Positions 7,841 to 17,277 of a DNA stretch of 34,950 bases are shown piece after piece (the stretch's first letter is position 1; every line of letters begins with the position of its first letter). Source of the DNA: a virus. A program made the translations under genes and the position numbers. The stretch spans positions 1-34,950 of the IMG/VR virus record IMGVR_UViG_3300044858_000527. The stretch is one strand, 5' to 3'. The notes beneath the pieces are model-generated. The model was not told the origin of the DNA. It searched no databases and was given only the letters and a program-made list of their open reading frames with translations.

Positions 7841-9811
7841 ATGAACATTACACAATTATCAGAACAATTAAAAGATGTGCCTCAAGGTACGCTTGTTGGC
7901 TATGCAAAGAATCCTAATAGCGTAGTGCCTCAGTTCTTAGCTCTAGCTGAGATTCAGCGCCGTCAACAATTACAAGCTCCAGCTTCAGCTCCTACAGGAA
8001 CCGTTGCTGATGATGTGTTAGCACAAGCAGCGCCACAACCAATGGCACCACAACAAATGCCACAGATGCCTCCTCAACAAGTTGATCCTCGTATGTTGCA
8101 AGCTATGCAAGCACAGCAACTCCCAGAGAACCAGCCTGGTGTAACCCAGTTACCTTCAGGTATGCCACAAGGGATGGCTTCTGGCGGTATTGTTGCGTTT
8201 GCTAATGGTGGTGAGGCTGATGATGAAGATTATCAAGATTATTTAGATAAGCGTGAAACTGCAAAACGTAGAAGTGGTGTTGACGAAATCTATGCAATGC
8301 TTAAAAATCGTGTTGCTGGCGTATCTGATTCACTCACTTCTGGTGTTAAAGATGCCACTTCTGGCATGAGAGAAGCAACTGCTGGCATTCGTAATATCCT
8401 TCCTCAGTCTTATGAGCAAGCTAAAAAAGAAACCCAGCCTTCAACAAAGGTTGATGATAACCATGTAGAAGGATTCCTTTCTAAGCTTGAACATCTTGAG
8501 AGTCGTGGTAAGCATTTTGATGAAAAGGGCAAAATCCTAACATCTAAAAAAGGCGCAGAAGGCATTATGCAAGTGATGCCTAAGACTCAGATTGATCCTG
8601 GTTATGGAGTAACTCCAGCCCGTGATAAGAGTCCAGAAGAGTTAAAGCGTGTTGGCAGAGAGTACGGTCTTGCCATGTTAAATGAATTTAAGGATCCTCA
8701 AGTTGCTGCTATGGCTTACAACTGGGGTCCTGGTAATGTTAAGAAGTGGTTAGCATCAGATAAGACTTTACCGATTCCAAAAGAAACTTTGAAATATAAA
8801 TCTCATTTTGCTCAAGGTGGTATTGCTAAGCTTGCTGTTGGTGGCGTTCCATTAGACGATTATTATGCTTCTAATTACTACGAAGATGGACAGGGTTATG
8901 AACCTGCTGTTGTTAAGCCTCAGACATTCTCAATAGCTGACTATGATGCTGGTCAAGACATGGCAGACTTTGAAGGCTATTCTCGAAACCCATTGTTGGC
9001 TGCAACAAATAAACCAGTAAATGAATACGATGAGATGTTGCGCAAGCAAAGTGAAGCTATTGAAGAAAATAAAGCAGGTAGAAAACAAGATGCTTACCTT
9101 GCTTTAATGCAAGCTGGCTTTGGCATGATGGGCGGATCATCTCCATATGCGTTCCAAAACATTGGTCAAGGCGCTGCTGCTGGTGTTAATGCTTACGCTA
9201 ACCTATCTAAACAGCGTGGTTCTGAGTTAAATGCACTGCGTAAGATTCAATCTAGCTCTTTAGAAGGTAAGCAGTTGTATGAAGCTAAGAAAATTGCACA
9301 AGAGCAATTAACTGAATATAAGAAAGATGCCTTAGAAAAACTAAATGAATCTAAGAAAAATGCCTTAGAAAGCTTAGATTACACCAGAAAAGAAAGAATT
9401 AGACAGAATCAAGAGAAAATTGATAATGCCGCAGAAGTTGCTGCAGCAACCGCAGAAGCTAAGCGTCGTGGATTACTAGACGGCGCACTAAAGAATGCCG
9501 CTAATGATGATGACTATCAGGCTACAACAAAGATTCTTAAGGAACTTGAGTCTGTAAAACCAGATGATCCTAAGATCCAGTATTACAGGGATAAGTTAGA
9601 AGCTATTAGACAGTCTTATATTCAGACTTCTTTGAAGGGCGAATATGTCCCTCCAAAATTGCCTGTGTACATTCCTCCTGTTAAACCGCCAAGCAAAGGT
9701 GTCTTGCAAAGCATTAAGAATATCTTTAGTACTAGTCCCCCAGTTTCTCCTACAAAGGTACCGTCTTCTAGTACACTACAGTTCGATGCAAGCGGCAATT
9801 TAATTCAATAA
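7841..9811 (+). CDS. Internal virion protein with lytic transglycosylase (SLT) domain
   Basis: The protein has 656 residues. The N-terminal part is Pro/Gln-rich and carries ASGGIVAFANGGE (residues 113-125). Residues about 205-312 form a soluble lytic transglycosylase domain: catalytic Glu220 in KLEHLESRGKH, then GAEGIMQVMP (238-247) and MAYNWGPGNVKKW (291-303). Such domains in phage particles open a hole in peptidoglycan during DNA entry. A second GGI motif, FAQGGIAKLAVGG (323-335), follows, and the C-terminal half (about 460-560) is strongly charged and predicted coiled coil. The enzyme lies among structural genes rather than the lysis genes, which supports a virion-borne entry enzyme. The C-terminal region has no recognised family. 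Confidence 0.8.
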   Translation: MNITQLSEQLKDVPQGTLVGYAKNPNSVVPQFLALAEIQRRQQLQAPASAPTGTVADDVLAQAAPQPMAPQQMPQMPPQQVDPRMLQAMQAQQLPENQPGVTQLPSGMPQGMASGGIVAFANGGEADDEDYQDYLDKRETAKRRSGVDEIYAMLKNRVAGVSDSLTSGVKDATSGMREATAGIRNILPQSYEQAKKETQPSTKVDDNHVEGFLSKLEHLESRGKHFDEKGKILTSKKGAEGIMQVMPKTQIDPGYGVTPARDKSPEELKRVGREYGLAMLNEFKDPQVAAMAYNWGPGNVKKWLASDKTLPIPKETLKYKSHFAQGGIAKLAVGGVPLDDYYASNYYEDGQGYEPAVVKPQTFSIADYDAGQDMADFEGYSRNPLLAATNKPVNEYDEMLRKQSEAIEENKAGRKQDAYLALMQAGFGMMGGSSPYAFQNIGQGAAAGVNAYANLSKQRGSELNALRKIQSSSLEGKQLYEAKKIAQEQLTEYKKDALEKLNESKKNALESLDYTRKERIRQNQEKIDNAAEVAAATAEAKRRGLLDGALKNAANDDDYQATTKILKELESVKPDDPKIQYYRDKLEAIRQSYIQTSLKGEYVPPKLPVYIPPVKPPSKGVLQSIKNIFSTSPPVSPTKVPSSSTLQFDASGNLIQ

Positions 9812-9820
9812 AAGGTTACT

Positions 9821-12800
9821 ATGGCAATTGAAGCCAAATTGTTTGATGGGACTACCCTTGAGTTTCCAGACGGTACAGACCCATCAGTAATCCAAAGTAC
9901 TGCCAAACGCCTGACTTTTGAGAGGCAACAGCCTGAGCCGTCTGATGATCCTATGGCTGGCGTTCAGATGACTGGCATGTCCCCTAAAATTGATGTTCCT
10001 AAGCCAACGCTTTTAACGGGTACTACAGCCCCTAAAGACATCCTTCCTACAGGTGAGTACCTTCCTACTACTGATAATCCTCTACAGCGTGTTTATGACG
10101 CTTCTACGCCCCTCCAAAGAGAAGAACTAGCCGCTAAGGATCCACGCTTTAAGCCTATCCATGAGTTCTATCTTGCCCAAGATTTAATCACTAAGACCGA
10201 ACGCCCTGACCAGTTTTATAAACCCATGGTGCCGGCGGATACTTTTGACACCCGCCTAGAAGCCCGTAAAAGCTTCTTAATGGGACAAGGTTTGGCGCCC
10301 GACTTTGCTGAAGCTACGGCTAAACGTCAGGCTATGGCCGGTGCTGGCAAGATGACCCCTTATGGAGAAGTAAGAGAAGCCCCTCCTGAGTACGATATTG
10401 AGCGTGAATATCGCATGCGTCCAGAGATGACTGGTATTGAAGAGACTACCCAGTTCTTAAAGCGTTCTGGCGTTAAAGGTGGATCAGCTATTCTCAAGGG
10501 TGCTGGCGGTATCAATATGTTTGTTGGCGATGTATTGGGTTTAGATACAACCGATACCAAGAGAACGCTTGATAGCTTAAACCGCTATACACAAGCTATT
10601 GGTGTAGCACCATCCAAACCAGTTGCTATTTTTGAGAATGCAGTTGAGTCTATTGCTCAACAAATGCCCGCATTAATTGGCGGTGTAGTTACTGGATCGC
10701 AGATTCCTGTATTAGCTTCTATGTTTGCTCAGTCATTTGGTCAGACTTATGACGATAGTAAACGCATGGGCATGAATACTTCTGATGCTGCAATGCGTTC
10801 AAGCCTATATGCGGGCTTTGAAGTATTGGGTGAGAAATTTGGTTTAGGCGATACTCTTAAAGGTATCAAGGCGATTGCCCAAGATATTCCAACAAAAGAC
10901 TTATCTACATTCTTTGCTAAAGCTTTAGTAAAAGAAATACCTGGCGAACAGCTTACTTATGCTGGTCAGTTTGCTACAGACAAAGGCTTTGGAGTAAACC
11001 CTGAAGCTGGCATTAAAGAGTTTTTACAAGGATCTGCTGACACCTTAGTAGCTACAGTAGCGCAAGGTTCATTAATGATTGGCGGTGGTGCTGCTGCACA
11101 ACAAGCGATTAAGGCTATGGGCGCCGCTAAAAAGCCAGAAGAAGTCATTACTCCGCAGATGGAGCAAAAGCTAGAAAGAACTAGAGAAGAGCTAGGCGGC
11201 AAAAGAGAAGAGCCTGTTGCTCCAGAGGCTACGACTGTTGCTCCAGAAGCAACACCAGAGCTTACCTTACCTAAAACATACGATGAATACATCAACCAAA
11301 TTAAAACTGAAGGTCTTGATGTAAACGATCCAGAAACTGCGGCTGCTGCAAAGCAGTTCTGGGAAGAGAATCAAGCTATGTTCCAACAGAAGGAGCCAAC
11401 CCCTCCAGAGGTTGGGGAAACCACAGTTCCAGTAACACCAGAGTCTAAGGCTTTAGATAAACAAGCTATGTTAGCTGAGCTTCCAATAAACCCACAGACT
11501 GTTGTTAAAGAAGCCATTAAAAATCCATTTGGTCCAGCGGCACAAGTGTTAGATAATGTTGAACGTCCTGCAACTACAAGAGTAAATTTTTCATCGGATA
11601 TTCCAAATGAAAATTGGTTGCAAGAAAAACGCTTTCTTACTACAAAATATGGTTATAAACCATCTGGCGCTCCAAAGGTTTATGGTAGTTTAACGGGTAC
11701 TTTTAATAAAAATGTTTTATTGCCAGTAGATGTGCTTGCAACAATTTCTGGCGAAAATAACGAGCAAAGTAATATTCGTCAAGAAGATTTAGATTCCCTC
11801 AAGAAGGTAATGGGAGAAACTGGGAAGCTTCCTCAGACTGAGCGAGGAGATTATGCCCCATTTATTACTGTTGATCAAAATGGAACTCCATATATAAGCG
11901 AAGGCAATCATAGAATTATGGCTGCTAAAGCGCTTGGATTTAAATATCTTCCAGTTGAGATTCGTTACTTTAATGGTGGTGAACGTGAGCGTGGATTATT
12001 AAAACCAGAACTTGTTCAGCGTTTAGATCAAGAGGCTATTCAAAAAGGTTTTTCTCCAGATAATTATGCAACCACTCCAGAAGATAAATTATCCACAGAA
12101 AATATTAAACGCCCACAGATTGAGAATATTGAGCGCACTAGCGTTGTGCCAGCAGAGCTTTTAATCCGAACAGATCGTACTCCTTCATTACGCACAGAGA
12201 TTACTCGCCTTAAAAACTTGTTTGAAAAAGGTCGTATCTCATCTGATATTGTTGCCAACCAAATTAGCAGACTGTTAGAGGACACTAAGAAAGAAAGAAC
12301 AGAAGCTAAGCGTGAGCGTGGTGGCAATCTGATTCTAGAGAAGATGAATCGTGCTGTACGCAGAGGTGAGCTTGATCAACAGGCGGTAGACTTTGCTACT
12401 TGGTTTATAGGTAAAAACCCTAATGTTGCTGATGATATAGCTATCTCTATTAAGAAGGCTGGAGAGAATACCCCTTCTGCTACCTACAATAGCATGTCTC
12501 GCCTAATTACTTTATTTAAAGACTCTGGCAATAGTGAGTCTGCAGTACACGAAATTCTTCACCATTCAGAGCGCATGATGCCTGAAAAGGTTCAGATTGG
12601 TATTCGTAAGCTATGGCTCAAGCGGATGCTTAAGAACGCTGACAAAGCTAACAAAGGTGATGATGTAGCATTAAAAGATTACTTTAAAAATGTCATTGAC
12701 TTTCATTTATACGATGACATGAACGCCATGAGGGAAGCTAAAAAGGCGGTTTCTGATGGCTCTGTAGATTATAGTAACTATCAGTTCTTTAGCCCGTCTG

Positions 12801-15800
12801 AATTTTGGGCGGTTAATGCTACTGAGATTTCACAATCTCGCTTTGAAGGCGATAAGTCCTTTATGGGCAAGCTTAAGCAATGGCTTAGAGAGTTTGGAGA
12901 GAAGGCTAAGAGCCTGTTTGGTTTAGATTCTAATGCTCCTATCATTCGTGCTTTAGATAGCTTAGCCAAAGGTGACGGCAAGTTTAAGAGCCAACTAATG
13001 CTTACTCAAGGCCAACAGTTTGAGAATGTAAGACGTACATTTAAGGCTAAGAAGACAGGCCAAGAAGTTTCTCCTGAAGCTACTCCTGAACTGTACTCGT
13101 TCACAATGCCAGAACAAAAAGATTTTATGTTTGGGTATACGAAGGATGATGTTTTGTATCAATGGTTTGATCAGCAAATTGATACCAAGATGTTGCAAGA
13201 TGCTATTGAATCCAAAGGTAAGACGATTGATGATATGTTTAATGCATATCAAAAAGAAACTCTATACCACGGTAAAGTTGCAGCACAAGTTAAAGATTTC
13301 TTAAACGAAGAAGTTCTGCCTTTGGTTAAAGAGATGAACAAGCTTGGCATTCCATTAGAAAGTTTGGAAGAGTATCTACATATGCGTCACGCTGAAGAGC
13401 GTAACGACAAGATGAACGAGCGCAATATTGGTAACGCCAAGCTACTAGACCAAGGATCTGGCGTTCATACTGATAAAGCCAGAGAGTATTTAAAAAACTT
13501 ACCCAAAGAAAAAAGGGAACAGTTTGAAGCTTTGGCTGACAAAGTATATGCCATCATCAAGGAAACTCAGGATGTTCTGGTGCGTTCTGGCGCTGAAGAA
13601 GAAGATTTAATTAATACATGGCGTAAGACTTATAAAGACTATGTTCCTCTGTTTCGTGCTGATGATGACTTTGTTAGCCCTCCAGGTACACAAATGGGTT
13701 CTGGATTTAGGGTTCGTGGAAGCACAAACAAGCGGGCTACTGGTTCTACCAAAGAAGTGGTAAACGTTATTGGCAACATTATTTCTCAGCGTGAACGGGC
13801 TATTGTTCGTCAAGAGAAAATGAAAGTTGGTCATGCTTTATATGGTTTAGCAATCACCAATCCACAGCCAGACTTTTGGTATGCGTTTAATCCTGATGCT
13901 GTCAAGAGCAAGAAAGCTGCTAGACAAGAGCTAATAGATTTTGGCGTTCAAGATGTTGATGCCGTCATGAATTTGATTGACGCTCCTCGAACACCTTTTA
14001 TTGATAAAGAAACTGGCCAAGTTGGCTACAAACTATCTCCCCTGACATTGGCCCAAGATAACGCATTTCCGGTACGTATTAACGGAAAAGACCGTTACAT
14101 CTTCTTTAACCGCAATAATCCACAAGCAATGCGTATGGCACGAGCCATTAGTGGTTTAGACATTGATAAACTAGACGCAGCTACCACAGCTATCGGTGCA
14201 GTTTCTCATTGGATTGCTGCGGTCAATACCCAATACAACCCTGTGTTCGGTATGGTTAACTTAGTGCGTGACTCCGAAGGCGCTATGCTTAACTTGGCTT
14301 CAACAGAGTTAAAGGGTATGCAAAAAGCAGTAGCTAGCAAGATTCCTCCTTCCTTAAATACCATTAGAAAGGTATTAAAGGCTGAACGTAAGGGTATTCC
14401 CTTGGATGAAATGTTTAAAAAAGGTACACCAGAGTACGTAGATGCCATGCTCTTTAAGCAGTTTAGAGATGATGGCGGTCAAACTGGTTACAGAGACATG
14501 CTCATGCGCCGTAAGGAAGAAGAGCAGATAGTTGAGCAAGAGCTTAAGAAGTACTCTGACAACAAATTCAAGAAAGCTGGTCGTAGGATTGCTCAAGGCT
14601 TATCAGACTTTAATGATGTAATGGAAAACTCTGTTCGCTTTGCTGCATATAAAACTGCAATTGCCCCTAAGAGCGAAGGTGGTGCTGGTCTATCTAGGGA
14701 TAAGGGCGCTTATATTGCTAAAGAATTAACGGTTAATTTTGATCGCAAAGGAAGAATAGCTAAGCGTATTAACTCTTATTACGTCTTCTTTAACGCTGGC
14801 TTGCGTGGTACTGCTCGTATCTATGAGACTTTAACTTCTCCTGCTGGTAAGAAAATTATGACTGCAGGTGTTGGCATAGGAGTAATTCAAGCCGTTATGT
14901 TATCCGCATTTCCAGATGATGATCCTCCTGAGTTTATTCGTGCTAAGAACTTTGTAATTCCAACTGGTGGCAATAGAATTATTACTATTCCTTATCCACT
15001 TGGATATAACGTATTTCCAAGTATTGGGCGTATTGGCTCAGAGTTTATGTTTGGTGATCGCAAAGCTGGCTCAGCCTTAACAGGTATGGCTGGGGCTATA
15101 GTTGAAGCATTCAACCCATTAGGTGGTGGTGAGTTAGGTTATCGTACATTTGTGCCAACAGTGCTAAAGATTCCAGTCTCCGTTGCTGAGAACAAAGATA
15201 TGAACGCACGACCAATTTACAAACCAGATCGTGCAAGTGATCCTACCCCTGGCTATACACGTTCTAGCGAAAGAGCTAGCTCAATCAGCCAAGGTGTTTC
15301 TTATGCTTTAAATTATTTAACAAGTGGATTTGAAGAGAATACTAAAGGAAAGATTAGTCCTACTGCAGATGAGATTGATTACTACGCTGGTCAAGTAACC
15401 GGTGGTGTTGGTCGTGAGCTAGCTAAGACAAGAGATGTGGTTTACAACCTAATTAACGGTGAAGAAACTCCGTCTTATCGTATCCCATTACTTGGTCGTT
15501 TCTATGGTGATGTTGATACTAATTCAACTAAAGCACAGAGGTTCTTTAATAACGTTGTTGAAATGTCTCAGCACGAACACGAAATTAAAAATCGCAAAAA
15601 GTATGGTCAAGATTATTCTGAATACATTGAGAGGCATCCAGAAGCCGTGCTTTGGACAAGAGTTAATAGCGTAGAAAATCAAATCTCTAAATTAAGACAA
15701 GAACGCAGGGATTTAAAAGAGCGTGGTGCTGATGAGGAGTACATTAAAGCTAAGGCTGACCGCATTATTGAATTAATGGATAACATTAACGAGCAGATAT

Positions 15801-15817
15801 CTGAAGCTAAAAAATAG
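9821..15817 (+). CDS. Giant polyvalent virion protein with ParB-like, HExxH and LPD38-like regions
   Basis: The protein has 1998 residues. A short N-terminal module (LEFPDGTDPSVIQSTAKRL, residues 13-31) is common at the start of large virion proteins. A hydrophobic Gly/Ala-rich region lies at about 210-430. Residues about 590-740 resemble a ParB/sulfiredoxin-like fold, with EGNHR at 694-698 followed by IMAAKALGFKYLPVEIRY. At 910-914 there is HEILH, an HExxH zinc-metallopeptidase-type motif. The part from about 1430 to 1790 (VNTQYNPVFGMVNLVRDSEG, then FNAGLRGTARIYE and a hydrophobic helix near 1678-1697) resembles the LPD38 domain of phage polyvalent proteins. A charged coiled coil ends the protein. 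Such proteins are thought to be packaged and injected with DNA to act on the new host. Confidence 0.65.
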   Translation: MAIEAKLFDGTTLEFPDGTDPSVIQSTAKRLTFERQQPEPSDDPMAGVQMTGMSPKIDVPKPTLLTGTTAPKDILPTGEYLPTTDNPLQRVYDASTPLQREELAAKDPRFKPIHEFYLAQDLITKTERPDQFYKPMVPADTFDTRLEARKSFLMGQGLAPDFAEATAKRQAMAGAGKMTPYGEVREAPPEYDIEREYRMRPEMTGIEETTQFLKRSGVKGGSAILKGAGGINMFVGDVLGLDTTDTKRTLDSLNRYTQAIGVAPSKPVAIFENAVESIAQQMPALIGGVVTGSQIPVLASMFAQSFGQTYDDSKRMGMNTSDAAMRSSLYAGFEVLGEKFGLGDTLKGIKAIAQDIPTKDLSTFFAKALVKEIPGEQLTYAGQFATDKGFGVNPEAGIKEFLQGSADTLVATVAQGSLMIGGGAAAQQAIKAMGAAKKPEEVITPQMEQKLERTREELGGKREEPVAPEATTVAPEATPELTLPKTYDEYINQIKTEGLDVNDPETAAAAKQFWEENQAMFQQKEPTPPEVGETTVPVTPESKALDKQAMLAELPINPQTVVKEAIKNPFGPAAQVLDNVERPATTRVNFSSDIPNENWLQEKRFLTTKYGYKPSGAPKVYGSLTGTFNKNVLLPVDVLATISGENNEQSNIRQEDLDSLKKVMGETGKLPQTERGDYAPFITVDQNGTPYISEGNHRIMAAKALGFKYLPVEIRYFNGGERERGLLKPELVQRLDQEAIQKGFSPDNYATTPEDKLSTENIKRPQIENIERTSVVPAELLIRTDRTPSLRTEITRLKNLFEKGRISSDIVANQISRLLEDTKKERTEAKRERGGNLILEKMNRAVRRGELDQQAVDFATWFIGKNPNVADDIAISIKKAGENTPSATYNSMSRLITLFKDSGNSESAVHEILHHSERMMPEKVQIGIRKLWLKRMLKNADKANKGDDVALKDYFKNVIDFHLYDDMNAMREAKKAVSDGSVDYSNYQFFSPSEFWAVNATEISQSRFEGDKSFMGKLKQWLREFGEKAKSLFGLDSNAPIIRALDSLAKGDGKFKSQLMLTQGQQFENVRRTFKAKKTGQEVSPEATPELYSFTMPEQKDFMFGYTKDDVLYQWFDQQIDTKMLQDAIESKGKTIDDMFNAYQKETLYHGKVAAQVKDFLNEEVLPLVKEMNKLGIPLESLEEYLHMRHAEERNDKMNERNIGNAKLLDQGSGVHTDKAREYLKNLPKEKREQFEALADKVYAIIKETQDVLVRSGAEEEDLINTWRKTYKDYVPLFRADDDFVSPPGTQMGSGFRVRGSTNKRATGSTKEVVNVIGNIISQRERAIVRQEKMKVGHALYGLAITNPQPDFWYAFNPDAVKSKKAARQELIDFGVQDVDAVMNLIDAPRTPFIDKETGQVGYKLSPLTLAQDNAFPVRINGKDRYIFFNRNNPQAMRMARAISGLDIDKLDAATTAIGAVSHWIAAVNTQYNPVFGMVNLVRDSEGAMLNLASTELKGMQKAVASKIPPSLNTIRKVLKAERKGIPLDEMFKKGTPEYVDAMLFKQFRDDGGQTGYRDMLMRRKEEEQIVEQELKKYSDNKFKKAGRRIAQGLSDFNDVMENSVRFAAYKTAIAPKSEGGAGLSRDKGAYIAKELTVNFDRKGRIAKRINSYYVFFNAGLRGTARIYETLTSPAGKKIMTAGVGIGVIQAVMLSAFPDDDPPEFIRAKNFVIPTGGNRIITIPYPLGYNVFPSIGRIGSEFMFGDRKAGSALTGMAGAIVEAFNPLGGGELGYRTFVPTVLKIPVSVAENKDMNARPIYKPDRASDPTPGYTRSSERASSISQGVSYALNYLTSGFEENTKGKISPTADEIDYYAGQVTGGVGRELAKTRDVVYNLINGEETPSYRIPLLGRFYGDVDTNSTKAQRFFNNVVEMSQHEHEIKNRKKYGQDYSEYIERHPEAVLWTRVNSVENQISKLRQERRDLKERGADEEYIKAKADRIIELMDNINEQISEAKK

Positions 15818-15829
15818 GGACTTTCCCTA
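15815..15829 (+). terminator. Small hairpin overlapping the stop of the giant gene
   Basis: TAGGGA-CTT-TCCCTA is a perfect six-base stem with a three-base loop that includes the TAG stop codon. No clean T-run follows directly (ATTACTTGTATTTCC). It may weaken read-through into the next operon, but as an intrinsic terminator it is weak. Confidence 0.3.
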
Positions 15830-15834
15830 ATTAC

Positions 15835-15864
15835 TTGTATTTCCTTTTAAAATCAATGTAATAT
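15835..15864 (+). promoter_or_regulatory. Sigma70-type promoter for the metallophosphoesterase operon
   Basis: TTGTAT at 15835-15840 and TAATAT at 15859-15864 are separated by 18 bases. Each box matches four of six consensus positions or better. Transcription would start near 15871, leaving a short leader with the ribosome binding site AGAGG five bases before ATG 15897. The gap between the late genes and this operon and the hairpin just upstream fit a new transcription unit. Confidence 0.45.
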
Positions 15865-15896
15865 GCGGATAAGTTAATAAAACTAAAGAGGAAACT

Positions 15897-16859
15897 ATGT
15901 CTGGCTACTATTTAACCGATGATCAATTTATTGAAGAATGGATTAAGCTAGGAAGCCCACAGAAGTTTGCAGAAAAACATAAACTGTCCGTTCGATCTGT
16001 ATATAACCGACGACGAAGCGTTGAAGTAAGACGCAATATGGAATTACCTACGCATAACGATGCTAGAAGAAATAGCTTAACAAAGCTACAACAAACTCCC
16101 GGTCATGCAAGGCGTGGTATCAACATGGAAAAGGGTCGAGTAATAGTATTTTCAGACGCCCACTTCTGGCCTGATGATGTCAGCACATCTTATAAAGCGT
16201 TGCTGTTAATGATTAAAGAGTTTCGCCCTAAAGTGGTAGTGGCAAATGGAGATATGTTTGACGGTTCACAAGCTAGCCGTCATGCCCGTATTGGCTGGGA
16301 AAAGACCCCAACGGTTAAGGAAGAACTAGAGGCCTGTCAGGAAATGATGGCAGGCATTGAGAAGGCTGCCGTAGGAGCTGAGCTTATATGGACCCTTGGA
16401 AACCACGATGCCCGATTTGAGACCTTCCTATCAGCTCAGATGGGTACATATGAGGGAGTAGCAGGGTTTACCCTTAAAGACCACTTCCCTATGTGGAAGC
16501 CATGCTGGTCATATTTTGTCAATGAAGATACCTGTATTAAGCACCGCTGGAAGGGTGGATTTGGGGCTGGTCGAGCCAATACCGTTAATTCGGGCTGTAA
16601 CATGATTACAGGCCACACACACAATTTGGCTGTCCAACCCTTCACCGACTACAACGGAACCCGCTATGGGGTTCAAACGGGCTGCCTAGCGAACATTCAC
16701 GGGGAACAGTTCATGGCATATACCGAGGATAACCCTAAAGACTGGAGAGAGGGCTTTGCTCTGTTATCATTTGAGGAGGGCAGACTAATGTTGCCTGAGC
16801 TAATCCAAGTATGCGGAGAAGATTCTTTTGAATTTAGGGGATGCATTAACAAGGTATGA
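15897..16859 (+). CDS. Calcineurin-like metallophosphoesterase with N-terminal helix-turn-helix
   Basis: This 320-residue protein opens with a region of about 45 residues (FIEEWIKLGSPQKFAEKHKL then SVRSVYNRRR) that looks like a helix-turn-helix. The phosphoesterase domain has the full metal-binding set: SDAH (Asp87, His89), GDMFDG (Asp119, Asp122), GNHD (168-171) and TGHTHN (238-243). It should be a two-metal hydrolase of phosphomonoesters, phosphodiesters or nucleic acids; the substrate cannot be read from sequence. The HTH suggests that it acts on or near DNA. AGAGG lies five bases before the start. The last four bases overlap the next gene (ATGA). Confidence 0.8.
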   Translation: MSGYYLTDDQFIEEWIKLGSPQKFAEKHKLSVRSVYNRRRSVEVRRNMELPTHNDARRNSLTKLQQTPGHARRGINMEKGRVIVFSDAHFWPDDVSTSYKALLLMIKEFRPKVVVANGDMFDGSQASRHARIGWEKTPTVKEELEACQEMMAGIEKAAVGAELIWTLGNHDARFETFLSAQMGTYEGVAGFTLKDHFPMWKPCWSYFVNEDTCIKHRWKGGFGAGRANTVNSGCNMITGHTHNLAVQPFTDYNGTRYGVQTGCLANIHGEQFMAYTEDNPKDWREGFALLSFEEGRLMLPELIQVCGEDSFEFRGCINKV

Positions 16860-17203
16860 AACTAACGTCAGCAATCTTAAAGAACTTATATTGTGCAATC
16901 TATTGCATGAAGCCTTTTGATCGCTGGTCAATGCCCTTGCCTGAAGAAGTTCAATTTATAGTGGATCAAGACCCAGAGGTAATGGGTACTTATTTGTACG
17001 ATGATGGCGGTGATTTTGAACACGTCATTACCATTTCAACTAAAAAATGTGGTCATTTAGCAACAGTTATTCGGGTCTTATGTCACGAAGCCGTCCACAT
17101 GAGTAGGCATAAAACTAATCGCTGGTCTCACCACGACGCTGAGTTTAGGCGGCGCACCAAAGTCATATCTGATGAATTGGGCTTCGATCCGCTGGAGTTG
17201 TAA
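16856..17203 (+). CDS. Small HExxH zinc metallopeptidase-like protein
   Basis: In this 115-residue protein LCHEAVHMSRH (about residues 75-85) contains HEAVH at 77-81, the zinc and catalytic motif of gluzincin/SprT-like peptidases. It is followed by RWSHHDAEFRRR (89-100), whose His or Asp could give the third ligand. No signal peptide is present, so it would act in the cytoplasm or on newly made phage proteins. It is coupled to the metallophosphoesterase by ATGA. The size is near the minimum for such a domain. An inactive or structural relative is possible. The motif is seen; the activity is inferred. Confidence 0.6.
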   Translation: MKLTSAILKNLYCAIYCMKPFDRWSMPLPEEVQFIVDQDPEVMGTYLYDDGGDFEHVITISTKKCGHLATVIRVLCHEAVHMSRHKTNRWSHHDAEFRRRTKVISDELGFDPLEL

Positions 17204-17217
17204 TATATACTATCCAA

Positions 17218-17271
17218 TGGGAGGTTACGGCGTTCTCCTCTTTTCGCCTGCAACCCACGGTTGCCCTCCCA
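17218..17271. other. Three-way-junction structured element between convergent operons
   Basis: An outer stem TGGGAGG (17218-17224) pairs perfectly with CCTCCCA (17265-17271). Inside it are two perfect hairpins: GGCG/CGCC (17229-17232 with 17245-17248, loop TTCTCCTCTTTT) and GCAACC/GGTTGC (17250-17255 with 17259-17264, loop CAC). The element lies between the stop of the rightward metallopeptidase gene and the stop of the leftward HNH gene. It may end both transcripts, but neither strand has a strong U-run after the stem, so it may act as a stable 3' end or a regulatory RNA instead. Confidence 0.5.
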
Positions 17272-17277
17272 ACTTAT

